A DNA stretch of 24,590 bases from Pholiota molesta (taxonomy: Eukaryota; Basidiomycota; Agaricomycetes; Agaricales; Strophariaceae): NCBI GenBank assembly GCA_014925825.1, contig JACGCK010000430.1, forward strand, positions 1 through 24,590, given 5' to 3'. Below are positions 12,904-24,590 of this stretch, one piece after another. The position numbers were made by a program, and so were the translations under genes. How positions within the stretch are numbered: position 1 is the first letter of the stretch; each line of letters opens with the position of its first letter. Below the pieces are notes generated by a model that was given only the letters and a program-made list of their open reading frames with translations, made no database searches and had not been told where the DNA came from.

Positions 12904-13909
12904 TCCATACCCCAGCTTCACTGTACTATACATTGTCTCTTGTTCATTGATCTTGTTCATTTCCAACCATTTTTTACCTCTTATCTTGTAGCACTGGACA
13001 TGACATCAGACTTTGGCTCTTTCTTTGTGACTCTACATAACCATCCAATATCGCCATCCACCCCTACCACTGTCTTCTTGACTTCAATAACTACCTTCGA
13101 TGAATAGATGCCTTGAATGGGGACACTTGACCTTACACTGGCGCATAATCGGACTGACCCCAATGCAAAAGAGTGAGCAAATGTTGAGACGCTGAAGCAA
13201 TGTCGTTGGCACACTCCCTTATCATTGCAACGTCATCCCAACGCATCACTGATGTTGCAACGTTGATGTGACCCAATTGTGACATTGAATCTTGTTAGTT
13301 TTCACACGTTGAATAACTTCGTCCGCGTTTGGAAAGTGTCGGTTGTTGTGACACGTTGATATACGTTCCAATGCTAATCCGGAATTTCCGACTCAGACGT
13401 CTATCCATATTTTGACTTGACGTTGAATGAAAATAACAGCTCGTCTATATGCATCTGCCGGAGGCATTCCAAGTTTTTTAGGCAGGAAAAGGTCTTAAAA
13501 TCTATCCACAAGAATCTTTTACGCTTTAAAGCACCTGTAGCATATAAATCTATAAGTCCCTCACCTTAGATTCCGACTCGACGACTCCTTCTAATGAATA
13601 TTTACAAAATATTTAGGTAAATTCCAATGGATTCTATCAAGATTCTATCATAAAATTATCTTGCAAACATCAGAATTACTGTGAGCATTCCCAGCAGTGC
13701 TTTTTTTGTGATCATCGCATGGAATTCTGGTCATGGTTCTTTTTTGGCGATCGGCAGACATATGCCACCGCGGCACCGCCGATCACGTGCAAATAAATAT
13801 CAGTGATCACCACATGTCCGAAACTTGATCACTCTCCCTCATCTTCCAGCCTCGTCCAGCGGAACCCAACGACCTCAAACTCTATCATTAACACCACCGT
13901 CGCTCCAAG
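12904..13909. other. Intergenic region upstream of the TMA46 gene
   Basis: No open frame of interest. A stretch at 13220-13380 repeats GTTGCAACGTTGA- and GACACGTTGA-like words. Nearer the gene, GATCGGC (13750) and GCCGATC (13777) form an inverted repeat and a CACGTG E-box-like site lies at 13783-13788, about 125 bp before the start codon; these are promoter candidates. Confidence 0.45.
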
Positions 13910-15302
13910 ATGCCCCCAAAAGCAAAGCAGGCCTCTGGCTCATCGAGCAAAGTCAAGGAAGACAAGGTAATCAGATCACACTTCCTCCTCGCGGCGGAAC
14001 GGATGACATTGACCATGGTGCCCCTCCACACAGACCTTCGGCATGAAAAACGTGGGTATCCGCACCTCATTCGAACCGCGCACCGATGATGAAACCAAAC
14101 CCCTCTAGAAAAACAAATCCTCCAAGGTGAAGGCCGAGGTCGCGCGCATCCAGCAGCAGGCGTCCATGGCGGGCAAGTCGCGCGAGGCGCTCGAGAAGGA
14201 GAAGGAGAAGGCGCTGCGCGCGAAGGCACTGGCGGACGAGGAGAAGCGCCGCAAGGAGGAGGCCGCGCTGCTGAAGCCCGTGCAGACGCAGAAGGTGCCG
14301 TTCGGCGTCGACCCGAAGACGGTGCTCTGCGCGTTCTTCAAGGCCGGGACGTGCGAGAAGGGCAACAAGTGCAAGTTCAGCCATGACCTGAATGTGGGGA
14401 GGAAGGTGGAGAAGAAGAACTTGTATGCGGACAGTCGAGAGGAGAAGATGGAGGGTAAGTGTTTTCTTTGGGTTGTGCGCCGGCGCTGACATTTTTATCT
14501 AGATACCATGGACAAGTGGGACGAGGAGAAGCTGCGCAGCGTGGTGCTATCCAAGGCCGGAAACCCACGGACAACTACCGATGTGCGTCCCTTTCTTCGC
14601 TATGCACACAACGCACCACTGACGCACCGCCTGCCCAGATCGTGTGCAAACACTTTATCCAAGCCATCGAGTCACAAAAGTTCGGCTGGTTCTGGGAATG
14701 CCCCAATGGCGAGAACTGCCAGTACCGCCATGCGCTCCCGCCCGGCTTCGTGCTCAAGTCACAGAAGAAGGCCCTGGAGGACGCGGCCAAGGCGAACGTC
14801 ATTAGTCTGGAGGAGTTCCTGGAAGTCGAGGTGCGTATCCGTCCCCTTCTCTCATCGCACAGCATCGAACCCACCCTTTCTAGCGCCACAAACTGGGCTC
14901 GAACCTGACGCCTGTGACGCCCGAGACGTTCGCGGTGTGGAAGAAGACGCGAATGGACAAGAAGCAGGCGGAGGAGGAGGCGCAGCGCAAGGCGAAGGAC
15001 GTGCAGATGAGCGCGGGCAAGAGCAGCGGCATGAGCGGACGGGATCTGGTATGCGCACTCGTGTTTCTCTTTGACTTTGCTTATGAATGCTTATGCTGAA
15101 TTCTTGTGTGCAGTTCCAATACAACCCCGAGTGGTTCGCGGACGAGGACGACGCCGATGGGTCGGAGGACTGGGATCTGGAGCAGTACAGGCGGCAGCAG
15201 GCGGAGGAGGACGAGGAGGAACAGGACCGGGACGTCGCAGAGCAGACCGAGCGCGTCGCGGGCCTGGCGCTCGGGGACGGCGGCAGCGGTGGGAACGAGT
15301 GA
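13910..15302 (+). CDS. TMA46: Tma46/ZC3H15 (DFRP1) family CCCH zinc-finger protein, 348 aa
   Basis: Exons 13910-13966, 14034-14051, 14109-14454, 14503-14582, 14639-14830, 14884-15048 and 15114-15302 join in frame to 348 residues, close to yeast Tma46. The family binds and stabilises the GTPase DRG1/Rbg1 and associates with translating ribosomes in the cytosol. The N-terminus [14 protein letters not shown] with [15 protein letters not shown] is the family hallmark. Two CCCH fingers are visible: C99-x7-C107-x5-C113-x3-H117 ([19 protein letters not shown]) and C170-x17-C188-x5-C194-x3-H198. A Lys/Glu-rich helix lies between the N-terminus and finger 1. The C-terminal part carries [13 protein letters not shown] and an acidic tail, matching the DFRP region that contacts DRG1. 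Exon 2 is only 18 bp. The gene is intact and converges with CWC2, 232 bp between stops. Confidence 0.95.
14034..14051 (+). other. TMA46: 18-bp microexon of the TMA46 gene (TFGMKN)
   Basis: Flanked by a CAG acceptor at 14031-14033 and a GTGGGT donor at 14052-14057. Its six codons supply TFGMKN, which completes the conserved KTFGMKNKNKS motif of the family, so the exon is supported by protein conservation despite its size. Gene finders often miss exons this short. Confidence 0.88.
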
Positions 15303-15534
15303 AGATGACGCTGGTCGTGTTGCATTTCTATCAGTGTATTTGTACGGTTATGTGTGGACCACTAACGCGTCCGCGTCAGATTTATCTAGCACTACAATGT
15401 CACAACACTATCTTTCATGCACTTCACCTCTTCCGTCTGGAAATCGACATTCTCATGTCTTGATGTTGTTCATGTCTTTCATGCGGAAATCGAGCATCGC
15501 AAGACAAAGATATAATACACACAAGAAAAGTACA

Positions 15535-16863
15535 CTAATCCTCTTCGTCGCTACCATAATCCGCTAGGCCCAGCCCAGCCGTCGAAGGCGGGGGCGGGGC
15601 GCGCTGCTGTACCGGCGCCGCCCCATTTCGTTTCCGGATCTCTGCAAAGTACTTCAGCCCCTCCAGCGTGTCGCTGCTCAGCAGCCCTGTGGGCTGAGGC
15701 GGCGCCTGCTGCTGCTCGGGCTGCGGCGACACCGACTCCTCACTCCGACCTTCATTTTCCGGCGACCCATCCTCTATCCTCCTCCGCTTCGCATCCGGCC
15801 TGCCATCTTCCATATCCTGGTCCTCCCCTCCCTCCTCATCCTCTTCCACGCCCTCCTCGAGTGCCCGGACCGCGCGCATGGCGTCGACGATGCGCGGGTC
15901 CATGCGGGCTTTTATAGCCTCTTGCCCCATTGTGACGAGGCGGCGCTTCTCTGCGACCTTCTGCACGGGGTTCGGATCCTCAGTCGCCCAGCGGACGTTG
16001 AGGATCTCGTCGTTGTCGAGCGACTGGCAGGCCATGGCTTCCTTGGCGAACTGCGCGTGAAATTCGGAGACGTAGGTGACGAAAGCGACGCTACGGTATT
16101 GCAGGACGCGTACTGTGCATATAGAGACCCGGTCAGCCATCGTATCAGGTGAAAGAGAATGATAAGAAGGGACGCACTCCGCTCGATGGTGCCCCACTCT
16201 CTAAAATGCCGCGTCACGACCTCCTCCGTCTCTTGCCCGTTCCCCGTCTCCTTAATCCTTCCTACGTACAGCGTGCGGTTCTGCCGGTTGAAGCTGCCGA
16301 CGCCGCCCATGTCGTCGCGGTAGTCCGCGAACTTGTCGCGCGCGAAGCAGTCCTTGGAGCTGTCTGGCATGGCACCCGTTGCATCGGGGAGCGTGTGCCG
16401 GTACTCGCACTCCCAGCCATACGGACAGCAGCCGCGCGCGAAGAAGAGGCAGGTGTATTGCATGCCCGTGGTGTTGGCGCGGGTGAGGCCCGAGTCGGTT
16501 TTGATGTGGCACCGTGTTTGGGATTTGACTTTGCTGCGGGTGGGGATTAGAGGGTGTTGTGCGAAGGGGAGGGGGTGGACTTACTTGGAATAGCTGTCTT
16601 CGCGGTCGCCGCCTGCCCACTTGTTGTACCAGATATCTGTGTAGTTCAGTACACATTCTGTTTCGCCTCATAAGCAATATGAAGTACTCACTATACTCTT
16701 TTCCCGTTTGAACCGCCTCTGTCTTTTCGACCTCGCCCGGCTTCACCTGCTTCCGCGCAGGCTTGAGCTTTTTCGGTGGCCGCGGCGCCTGGGGAATGGG
16801 TATCGGCTGAACTATCGCGACCTCAGTGATCTCAGTCTCTGCTATGGCGACCGTCGAGCTCAT
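15535..16863 (-). CDS. CWC2: Pre-mRNA-splicing factor Cwc2 (RBM22-like), 385 aa
   Basis: complement(15535..16112, 16178..16533, 16585..16636, 16692..16863) is 1158 nt and open throughout. Cwc2 is an NTC-associated spliceosome protein that contacts U6 snRNA and the pre-mRNA and helps form the catalytic core. Order: a Pro/Lys-rich N-terminus (PPKKLKPARKQVKPGE); the Torus region beginning YNIWYNKWAGGDRED; a CCCH finger C103-x7-C111-x5-C117-x3-H121 (CLFFARGCCPYGWECEYRH); an RRM with RNP2 LYVGRI near residues 163-168 and RNP1 RSVAFVTY near 200, including WGTIERIRVLQYR; then an acidic and Gln/Pro-rich tail ending DYGSDEED. Introns are 65, 51 and 55 nt. The start at 16863 is the only Met near the N-terminal motif. 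It diverges from the mitochondrial MetRS gene. No defects seen. Confidence 0.95.
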
Positions 16864-19438
<2,575 letters not shown>

Positions 19439-19771
19439 AAGTGAATTTTCGGTGCTTGGTATTTATGCTGTTTGATATAATTCATCTTACTTATGGAGGC
19501 AACCTGAATATTTGGCGATGTGATCCCATTCAAGCAGTGGAATATGAAAACGCATCAGTCACTGTTCCTCATTTTTGAATTAGCATCTGATTATTTGAAA
19601 GAGGTGTTCGCGCCATCGATAATGCATCAATAAATCTACTGTATGATAAGTCCAAGAAAGTCGCATTCAACATCCATGTAGCCATCGTATAAAGGTCCAT
19701 TCGTCATAAGGTTAAAGGGTCCTTCAGCTCGTAAATTATTCGTGGTAAAGCAGGCAGGCCCAAGATCCGAA
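19439..19771. terminator. Convergent 3' region between MetRS and the four-helix membrane protein gene
   Basis: About 333 bp separate the mended MetRS stop from the minus-strand stop at 19772. An AATAAA poly(A)-signal-like hexamer lies on the plus strand at 19629-19634, 191 nt after the MetRS stop. No gene is seen in between. Confidence 0.4.
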
Positions 19772-20601
19772 CTACGCCTGCCCCGTCAAGGATGCCGTCT
19801 TATCTCCAGCATCTCCAGCGCAAACATTACTCCTCAGCCCATCAGGTGAGGCTGCAACGGAACGACGGATGGACCAGACAGCGAAAGCGGCTATAATACA
19901 GCAGTCTTATCAGTATCTCCATTTTTTTTTTACTCATGATGTAGAGTCGCACCGATGAAGCTCTGCACAATGCTCAGAGACCCCGCTGTCGCCCCGCTCC
20001 CACACCACCCTTCTGCCTCGCCATCGGAGTATCTTGTGGTACCGCAGTTATAGTGGACTTGCGACAAGACCATGATCCCCGCAGCTACCGCATTGCATTT
20101 GTGAGTTCGAATGACCCAAATCGCGCTTATTGTGGGTCTACTCACCGAAGTATATCGGCACTAGGGGCAGGAACGAGTAGTAGTGGGCGGACGCCTTTGT
20201 CAGGGCATGCGTTGATAATGGCCGATTGTTATAAATCAGCCTTTCAAAATTCAGATATAGTCAGTAGGTGGGCCATGCAAGCGTGATAAAAGCTCAAATC
20301 GACGCACAGAACGGTTGTCCAGATCCATGTGTAGAAGCAAGTAGCAGCGATGATAATCGCGAATTTCCCTAAGAACGGATGTTAGAATCTGGGCTGCAGC
20401 GCTTGAGTCTTGGAGGCGTACTGACATTGATTAGGGGAGAAATCGCTAGTGATGGATAAGTATATCCCAAGTCCTTGGTTCATCAGCGCCAGAGCGAGGG
20501 TCAAACCTAGGAAGAGCAGTTGCCGTCAGGTATGTTCGAAACTTTGCAAGAAAAGGGAGTGGGTTACTGTAGAAAGTCGTCCGTAACGTGAGATCAGACA
20601 T
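19772..20601 (-). CDS. Small four-helix integral membrane protein, 173 aa, six exons
   Basis: complement(19772..19890, 19953..20084, 20146..20240, 20308..20368, 20426..20506, 20568..20601). All five introns (61, 57, 67, 61 and 62 nt) are GT-AG, and exon lengths sum to 522 nt, exactly 174 codons, with no stop before the end. The product has four evenly spaced hydrophobic segments: LTLALALMNQGLGIYLSI, KFAIIIAATCFYTWIWTTVL, YYSFLPLVPIYFAAGIMVL and SLSIVQSFIAAFAVWSI, separated by short loops. The first loop (TSDFSPNQ) and the Cys-containing third loop (YNCGTTRYSDGEAEGWCG) could form an extracytoplasmic disulfide. Layout resembles MARVEL-type four-helix proteins, but no diagnostic motif is seen, so the family is inferred only. 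A TATA box precedes it. Contiguous open frames over the locus show only pieces of this gene. Confidence 0.75.
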
Positions 20602-20686
20602 GATAGATATGGTGCGCAAGGAGGTCGTAGGAGTCTGGATGGGATGCAGTCGCGTTGTAGAGAACGGAAGGATTAGATTCATGGCG

Positions 20687-20695
20687 CTTTATATA
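20687..20695 (-). promoter_or_regulatory. TATA box of the membrane-protein gene
   Basis: On the minus strand TATATAAAG lies 86-94 bases upstream of the ATG at 20601, a usual distance for a fungal TATA element and short leader. Confidence 0.55.
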
Positions 20696-20701
20696 CGGTT
20701 G

Positions 20702-22598
20702 GACTCCGCTGGCCATGCGAAATCTTGAAATTACGCGCAGCGTGCACCGCCTTCGTCTACTAGTGGCTACTAGTGGTGTCCTGGTCTTGGTAGGGCCAAT
20801 AAATACAGATGGAAATATGACTGATGCCATTGGAAAATCTGAGTCCCAACTGAGTTCGGTCGATGGGCTTGGTAGGCTTGGTCGGTGCGCCATGCGGGGT
20901 GTGGACGGACGAACACGAAATCAGCCTCCACACTGCACAGTGGACCTCCATCAACGCTATGCAAGGCGCAGGTGGATTGAAGGCGGCATATGTTTTGCTG
21001 ACATGTTTTATGGCTCAGCTGTGCGCGCCTCTAGTATCGACTTGGCAGATGTTATTTGATGTCATCCATGCAGTTCGTCGACGTTGAAATAGACCCTTGC
21101 TACGCCACACCGGTGCCCAGACAATGCCCGCCTCGCGGAGCTTCGAAGTTTCATAGCCACATGAGTCGATGAGTCTAGCATTTCCGAAGGCGTCCTCGTT
21201 GAGGCTGGCTCGTCGACAAAGTTCAAACGCATTTCGATATGCGATTTATTAGCGGACAAGACGAATGACGACTTACAGCTGTATTCTCATATTCCCAGTT
21301 CGAATAATATCAGCATGAAGTATGAGACTCGGAAATATTGAGAAGTTGGGCGCTTCTTCAAATCAGAAAAAAAATAGGCTCCGGAGACGGGAGCCCAAAC
21401 GCCGGGTTTTACCGGATGGTAGAGCGCCGACGAAATATTTGATGGCGCCAAGCATTGCCAAACATTGACGATCTTGAAGTTCATCGACATCCATCCATCT
21501 CATCAGAATCCATTGCCAATTTTCCATCATAAACTGACTGGTCTTCCTTCTGATAAAAGCTGAAATAGCAAGGAATCAAACGAAACAGGAGTTGCGGCGA
21601 AAATGCGAACTAATGCTCTAGACCCAGCTTCTTGCAGTCGTGGCCACCAGGTGTATCTGAATTGGTGAACATATCATTGATACGGAAGGTGAAAGTGGTT
21701 GTCAGCAGACAGGCCTCAAAGCCAAGAAGCGTTCCCATCGGTGCAGGTCAACTGACAACTGAGGTAACCTCATGTAAGGTTGTCGTTGCTCCTGTCTCTC
21801 TTGCGGGCGATTCACTCCAACCAGTTTAGCCGCTAGCGCGCCACATGCATGTAGTGTATATGTACTTCTATTGTCCATTCCCAAGATGTAGGAGTACTGA
21901 CGGCTCCTCGTGACTCCGTCTAGAGATGGATATTGGGCACTTTCGCGCTCCCTCCATCGCTCTCTAAAGCCCAAGCCTCATGCCTTCAGTGATCACTATG
22001 ATGCATGTATTTCTAAGCTTGCGAAGCGGAGTGCTCTCACTCTGTGGGCTCGGCTCGCGGCCGAGAATTTGAGTCTATCTGAGCCCATCCAGTACAAAGA
22101 TCTATTCGGTTCTGGGGTGATTTCATTTCCAACTTGGGAATATGGAAGGGTCACCGCACACGCTACCGTTAGGCTGGCCGCGATTGGAAGTACAAGTCTC
22201 AGTCCAGGCTTGTATTTATATCCCCTCTCCATTCTCACTTGACCTCTCTCTAAAGACGGCGACACTACGAGCCAACTACGAGCCAACCTTTTGTCCTAGC
22301 ACCAACGCCTCACTATGTCGACCATCGCAATGCGCTTCAATCTGTGTTCGTCCCTTCGACAGACGCAATTCTCAGCCACTTCGTCCATCCATTCCTCCTT
22401 CCCTACTCTGAGCCCATAACACCTATAATTGACACATCCGCCCTCTGAAGCAACCTGGACAAAATTTCCTTCTACTACTCCTAGGGCTAGCACTGGCAGT
22501 AGCACTATCTACTTTCAGTAGAACAGTCAGACCACACACGACCACCGCCCCCGCGCAAACACTACGGGCGTGCACCCAAAGAACCCATATAACATACT
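20702..22598. other. Long intergenic stretch, no gene supported
   Basis: About 1.9 kb without a frame or splice chain I can defend. The minus frame 21287-21490 (MSMNFKIVNVWQCLAPSNIS) reads somewhat like protein but has no partner exons. A TATA-like TATTTATA lies at 22213-22220, with a direct repeat CTACGAGCCAA twice at 22265-22287 just downstream; these could be promoter and leader of the candidate gene at 22599 or of an exon beginning at 22315 (MSTIAMRFNLCSSLRQTQFS). Confidence 0.4.
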
Positions 22599-23006
22599 AT
22601 GGGTCGAGCGCGTCTAGCTCGCCCCCAGGTCGCCCACCACGGGAAGTACGTATCAACCAATCCAAGCGCGCTGTCGTACGTCAAGATGCCCGTTATCCCG
22701 GGTGTAAGTCCTAGGCTTGGCCTCTTGCTCGCGCTCTGCTGGAATACGGATTTGACTGTTCCTATTTATAGTACTGCTTCTGATCCTTTCTGCGCCTCGT
22801 CGTTTTCATTTGCTGCTAGCACCGTTTCAGAAGGTTTTATGATAGGTGAGTGTCCTCCGACTTGAAGTTTATGAAATGCTAATGAACGTTTCAATTGTGC
22901 TAGCTCTTTTTTCTTGTATCGCTTTTGTGTACCCGAATACCTCCGAATACCTGCAACCATGTACTTTTACTACATCGTCCAAGAATACAACCGCTACGAA
23001 CTTTGA
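22599..23006 (+). CDS. Candidate small protein, 77 aa, three exons
   Basis: join(22599..22703, 22820..22845, 22904..23006) is 234 nt, 78 codons with stop. The second intron (22846-22903) is a textbook one: GTGAGT donor, TGCTAATG branch, TGCTAG acceptor, 58 nt. The first intron (22704-22819, GTAAGT to CTAG, with a CTGAT and a pyrimidine tract) is longer, at 116 nt, and an alternative acceptor at 22772 would bring an early stop. The product starts MGRARLARPQVAHHGKYVS, has KMPVIPG at the first splice, and ends with an aromatic segment ATMYFYYIVQEYNRYEL. Basic start plus aromatic end would suit a small mitochondrial inner-membrane subunit, but I do not recognise it. Model uncertain. Confidence 0.4.
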
Positions 23007-23826
23007 CGTCGATTGATATTATTTTCGTTCTATCTCGAGCGCTCACTTATGATCTATTCCCCAAAAAAAAGTTCGTAAAGAGATGCGACGACGTAGAAAA
23101 ATATCCCTACTCGAACAGAACGGATGGCCCATCGCGCTTCATAATGACGACTGGGCGACATAAGACACTCATGAATGACGTCAAACTCGATCGATTATAA
23201 GTAGTCAGCCGGGCCATCTTCTTTCCTCTGCAACTTGTCTATCTAAAACCAGCTCAATCCACCATGAATTGAACGTAGGCAACCGCGACCAGCATTGTTC
23301 GAACGACCTCCAAACCGCGTCGTCTTCGAGCCTCAGAAACGACATCAGAACTCCACACGGCCCAGAACTCCCATCACTACACATCGAGTGACCCACAGCA
23401 AGGCTTAATTTCGAAACTTCTGATGATCAGAAGGATGCGCAGAGCCAGTCCGCCCAAATTTAATGTGGAGCTTGCATACGACGGAGAGAATAAGCTTCGT
23501 TGGGCGATTCATGTTAGGTGAGTTCAGTTTCAGCCGTTTTGCCTACCGTCGCAATATCTGAGTGCCCAAGAGTCTAATCACGGTTATTTCGGACACGGTT
23601 ATTTGAACGGGGATAATGTACCAATAAATTATTGAAATTGTATATTGAAGCTTCGAAAGCGTTCTTACCCTTGCCCTCTGCAACCATCTTTCCTAAGTCC
23701 ACTAAAATAAGCGCCCAGTCACGACCTCCTTTCTCCATGACGTCATCCTACGAATCGACTCCCCAGACATTTCACGTAATCCTCCTAACACGTTGACAAG
23801 CACCTCCAGCTCGTTTTTCTCTTTCT
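23007..23826. other. Intergenic, with one exon-like segment at 23435-23518
   Basis: Nothing convincing. One segment, from ATG 23435 to a GTGAGT donor at about 23519, reads MRRASPPKFNVELAYDGENK then LRWAIHV, with protein-like composition, but no matching second exon was found. Two copies of CACGGTTATTT lie close together at 23579-23605. Confidence 0.35.
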
Positions 23827-24251
23827 ATGTTCATCAACCTCATCATCGACAGTCTCCTCCCAATGCAATCCCGCCTCGCGTCTTCCATCCCCGCGCCCGA
23901 TGCGCCGTGCCGACCATCCCTGAAACGCGCCTCGCGCGGCTACGAACTCCCTCTCCCAGGACGCCTCCTCGACCTCGTCCAAGATCGACCCACAGCCACG
24001 GCCAAGGGGTCTGATCGCATGAAGGACCACCCGGTGGACATCTCGTCCGAGTACTTGCACGACGCCCGCCTGGCGCGCGCCAATGCGAACAATTACAGTA
24101 TTGATGCGGCGTCCCCGAATAACAGCCGGACCCCAGGGATAGGACGGGCGGCAACCCGGAGGGCATGGGTATGCTGGAGCAGGTCGGGAGTGCGTCTGCG
24201 ACGGCGAAGTTCTTTGCTGATGGGGGGAAACAAGGGGTAAAACGTAGGTGA
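23827..24251 (+). pseudogene. Possible small hydrophilic protein, frameshifted
   Basis: The frame from 23827 (MFINLIIDSLLPMQSRLASS) continues through a hydrophilic part (MKDHPVDISSEYLHDARLAR). Near the GGG at 24136-24138 the protein-like reading moves to another frame: DRTGGNPEGMGMLEQVGSAS then ATAKFFADGGKQGVKRR, to a stop at 24249-24251. One missing G in that run would join the two. A GTGAGC donor overlaps the stop, so a further exon is possible. The N-terminal part could instead be untranslated, with a start at 24019. No family recognised; coding status uncertain. Confidence 0.35.
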
Positions 24252-24357
24252 GCTGTTAGCTACGAATACAAGGGGTGCGAGACTCATCGCCGAGTTTTGG
24301 ATGTCATCAATTAGATCCCAGTAAATAATTCAACTATATTGTATGGCCTTTCAACTA

Positions 24358-24590
24358 TCACGATTTTGCCACCATGTACGATGAAATGGCGTTGGTATAA
24401 ATGGTCTCGCAGAAACCAGGCCCTGAGGCCTTAAGTATGACATACTTATCTCCCAAGGCTCGAGTGGCAATGGGCCTTGTCTTCGAACGTTTCTCAACAG
24501 AAGTCAAGTATGAAGCATCTTGTTTTCCTGTCCTGAGAACATAGCCCTTGTTCTCTTCGTTAAGCAATGCATCGCCATGCACTGCAATCA
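24358..24590 (-). CDS. C-terminal part of an unrecognised protein, cut by the window edge
   Basis: The minus-strand frame is open from the right edge to a TGA at 24358-24360 and runs beyond the window, so it is a 3' end. The last 77 or so residues read IAVHGDALLNEENKGYVLRT, then KTRPIATRALGDKYVILKAS and TIYTNAISSYMVAKS. Composition is even, with alternating hydrophobic and polar residues suggesting a folded, beta-rich domain end. An internal Met at 24582 is not necessarily a start. No motif was recognised. Confidence 0.5.
   Translation of the reverse strand, partial: IAVHGDALLNEENKGYVLRTGKQDASYLTSVEKRSKTRPIATRALGDKYVILKASGPGFCETIYTNAISSYMVAKS

Noticed and set aside
13888..14492. Leu/Ala/Arg-rich minus-strand frames opposite TMA46
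   Set aside because: They are antisense shadows of the Lys/Glu-rich exon 3.
20040..20125. tRNA-like B-box word GAGTTCGAATGACCC
   Set aside because: No matching T-stem, acceptor stem or A box, and it lies inside an intron of the minus-strand membrane-protein gene.
22142..22411. 89-codon plus-strand frame
   Set aside because: It spans a TATA-like element and probable leader sequence, with no motif or splice partners.

Overview
The window looks like nuclear DNA of a filamentous basidiomycete, probably an agaricomycete. Its genes are cut by many 48-67 nt GT-AG introns with CTAAC/CTGAC-like branch points. The recognisable proteins are fungal housekeeping factors, and one predicted protein resembles an expanded agaricomycete family of unknown function. 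All family names come from reading motifs; no search was run.

Left part (1-6.5 kb): a decayed gene mosaic. A frameshifted B-type cyclin remnant (36-780) runs into a Cdc48/p97 ATPase gene (about 820-2636) that has lost its N domain and D1 Walker A. A shorter, more decayed copy of the Cdc48 D2 region follows (2621-3095). Next is a head-to-head pair: a 129-residue unknown on the minus strand (3461-3913) and a seven-exon gene of an uncharacterised fungal family on the plus strand (4180-6521), the latter broken only by single-base indels.

Middle part (6.5-13.9 kb): accessory, repeat-rich DNA without a convincing intact gene. It alternates GC-rich stretches (6.7-8.3 and 8.9-10.6 kb), where open frames appear by chance, with AT-rich stretches. 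It holds a diverged tandem duplication, two related nested hairpins, LTR-like sequence, a minisatellite of about 72 bp period, and a frameshifted SAP-domain gene (11924-12903).

Right part (13.9-20.7 kb): a compact housekeeping block whose gene models close in frame at every splice. In order: the DRG-binding zinc-finger protein Tma46/ZC3H15 (+), the splicing factor Cwc2 (-, tail to tail with Tma46), mitochondrial methionyl-tRNA synthetase (+, head to head with Cwc2 over a promoter of under 190 bp), and a six-exon four-helix membrane protein (-) that only appears once five short introns are removed. These act in translation, splicing and organelle translation.

End (20.7-24.6 kb): sparse. A candidate 77-residue three-exon gene (22599-23006), a frameshifted small gene (23827-24251), and the 3' end of a minus-strand gene cut by the window edge (24358-24590).

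The most useful points for a second look are the hidden membrane-protein gene, the in-frame cyclin-Cdc48 junction, the recurrence of one-base homopolymer indels in otherwise conserved frames, and the paired nested hairpins at 10.05 and 10.5 kb.
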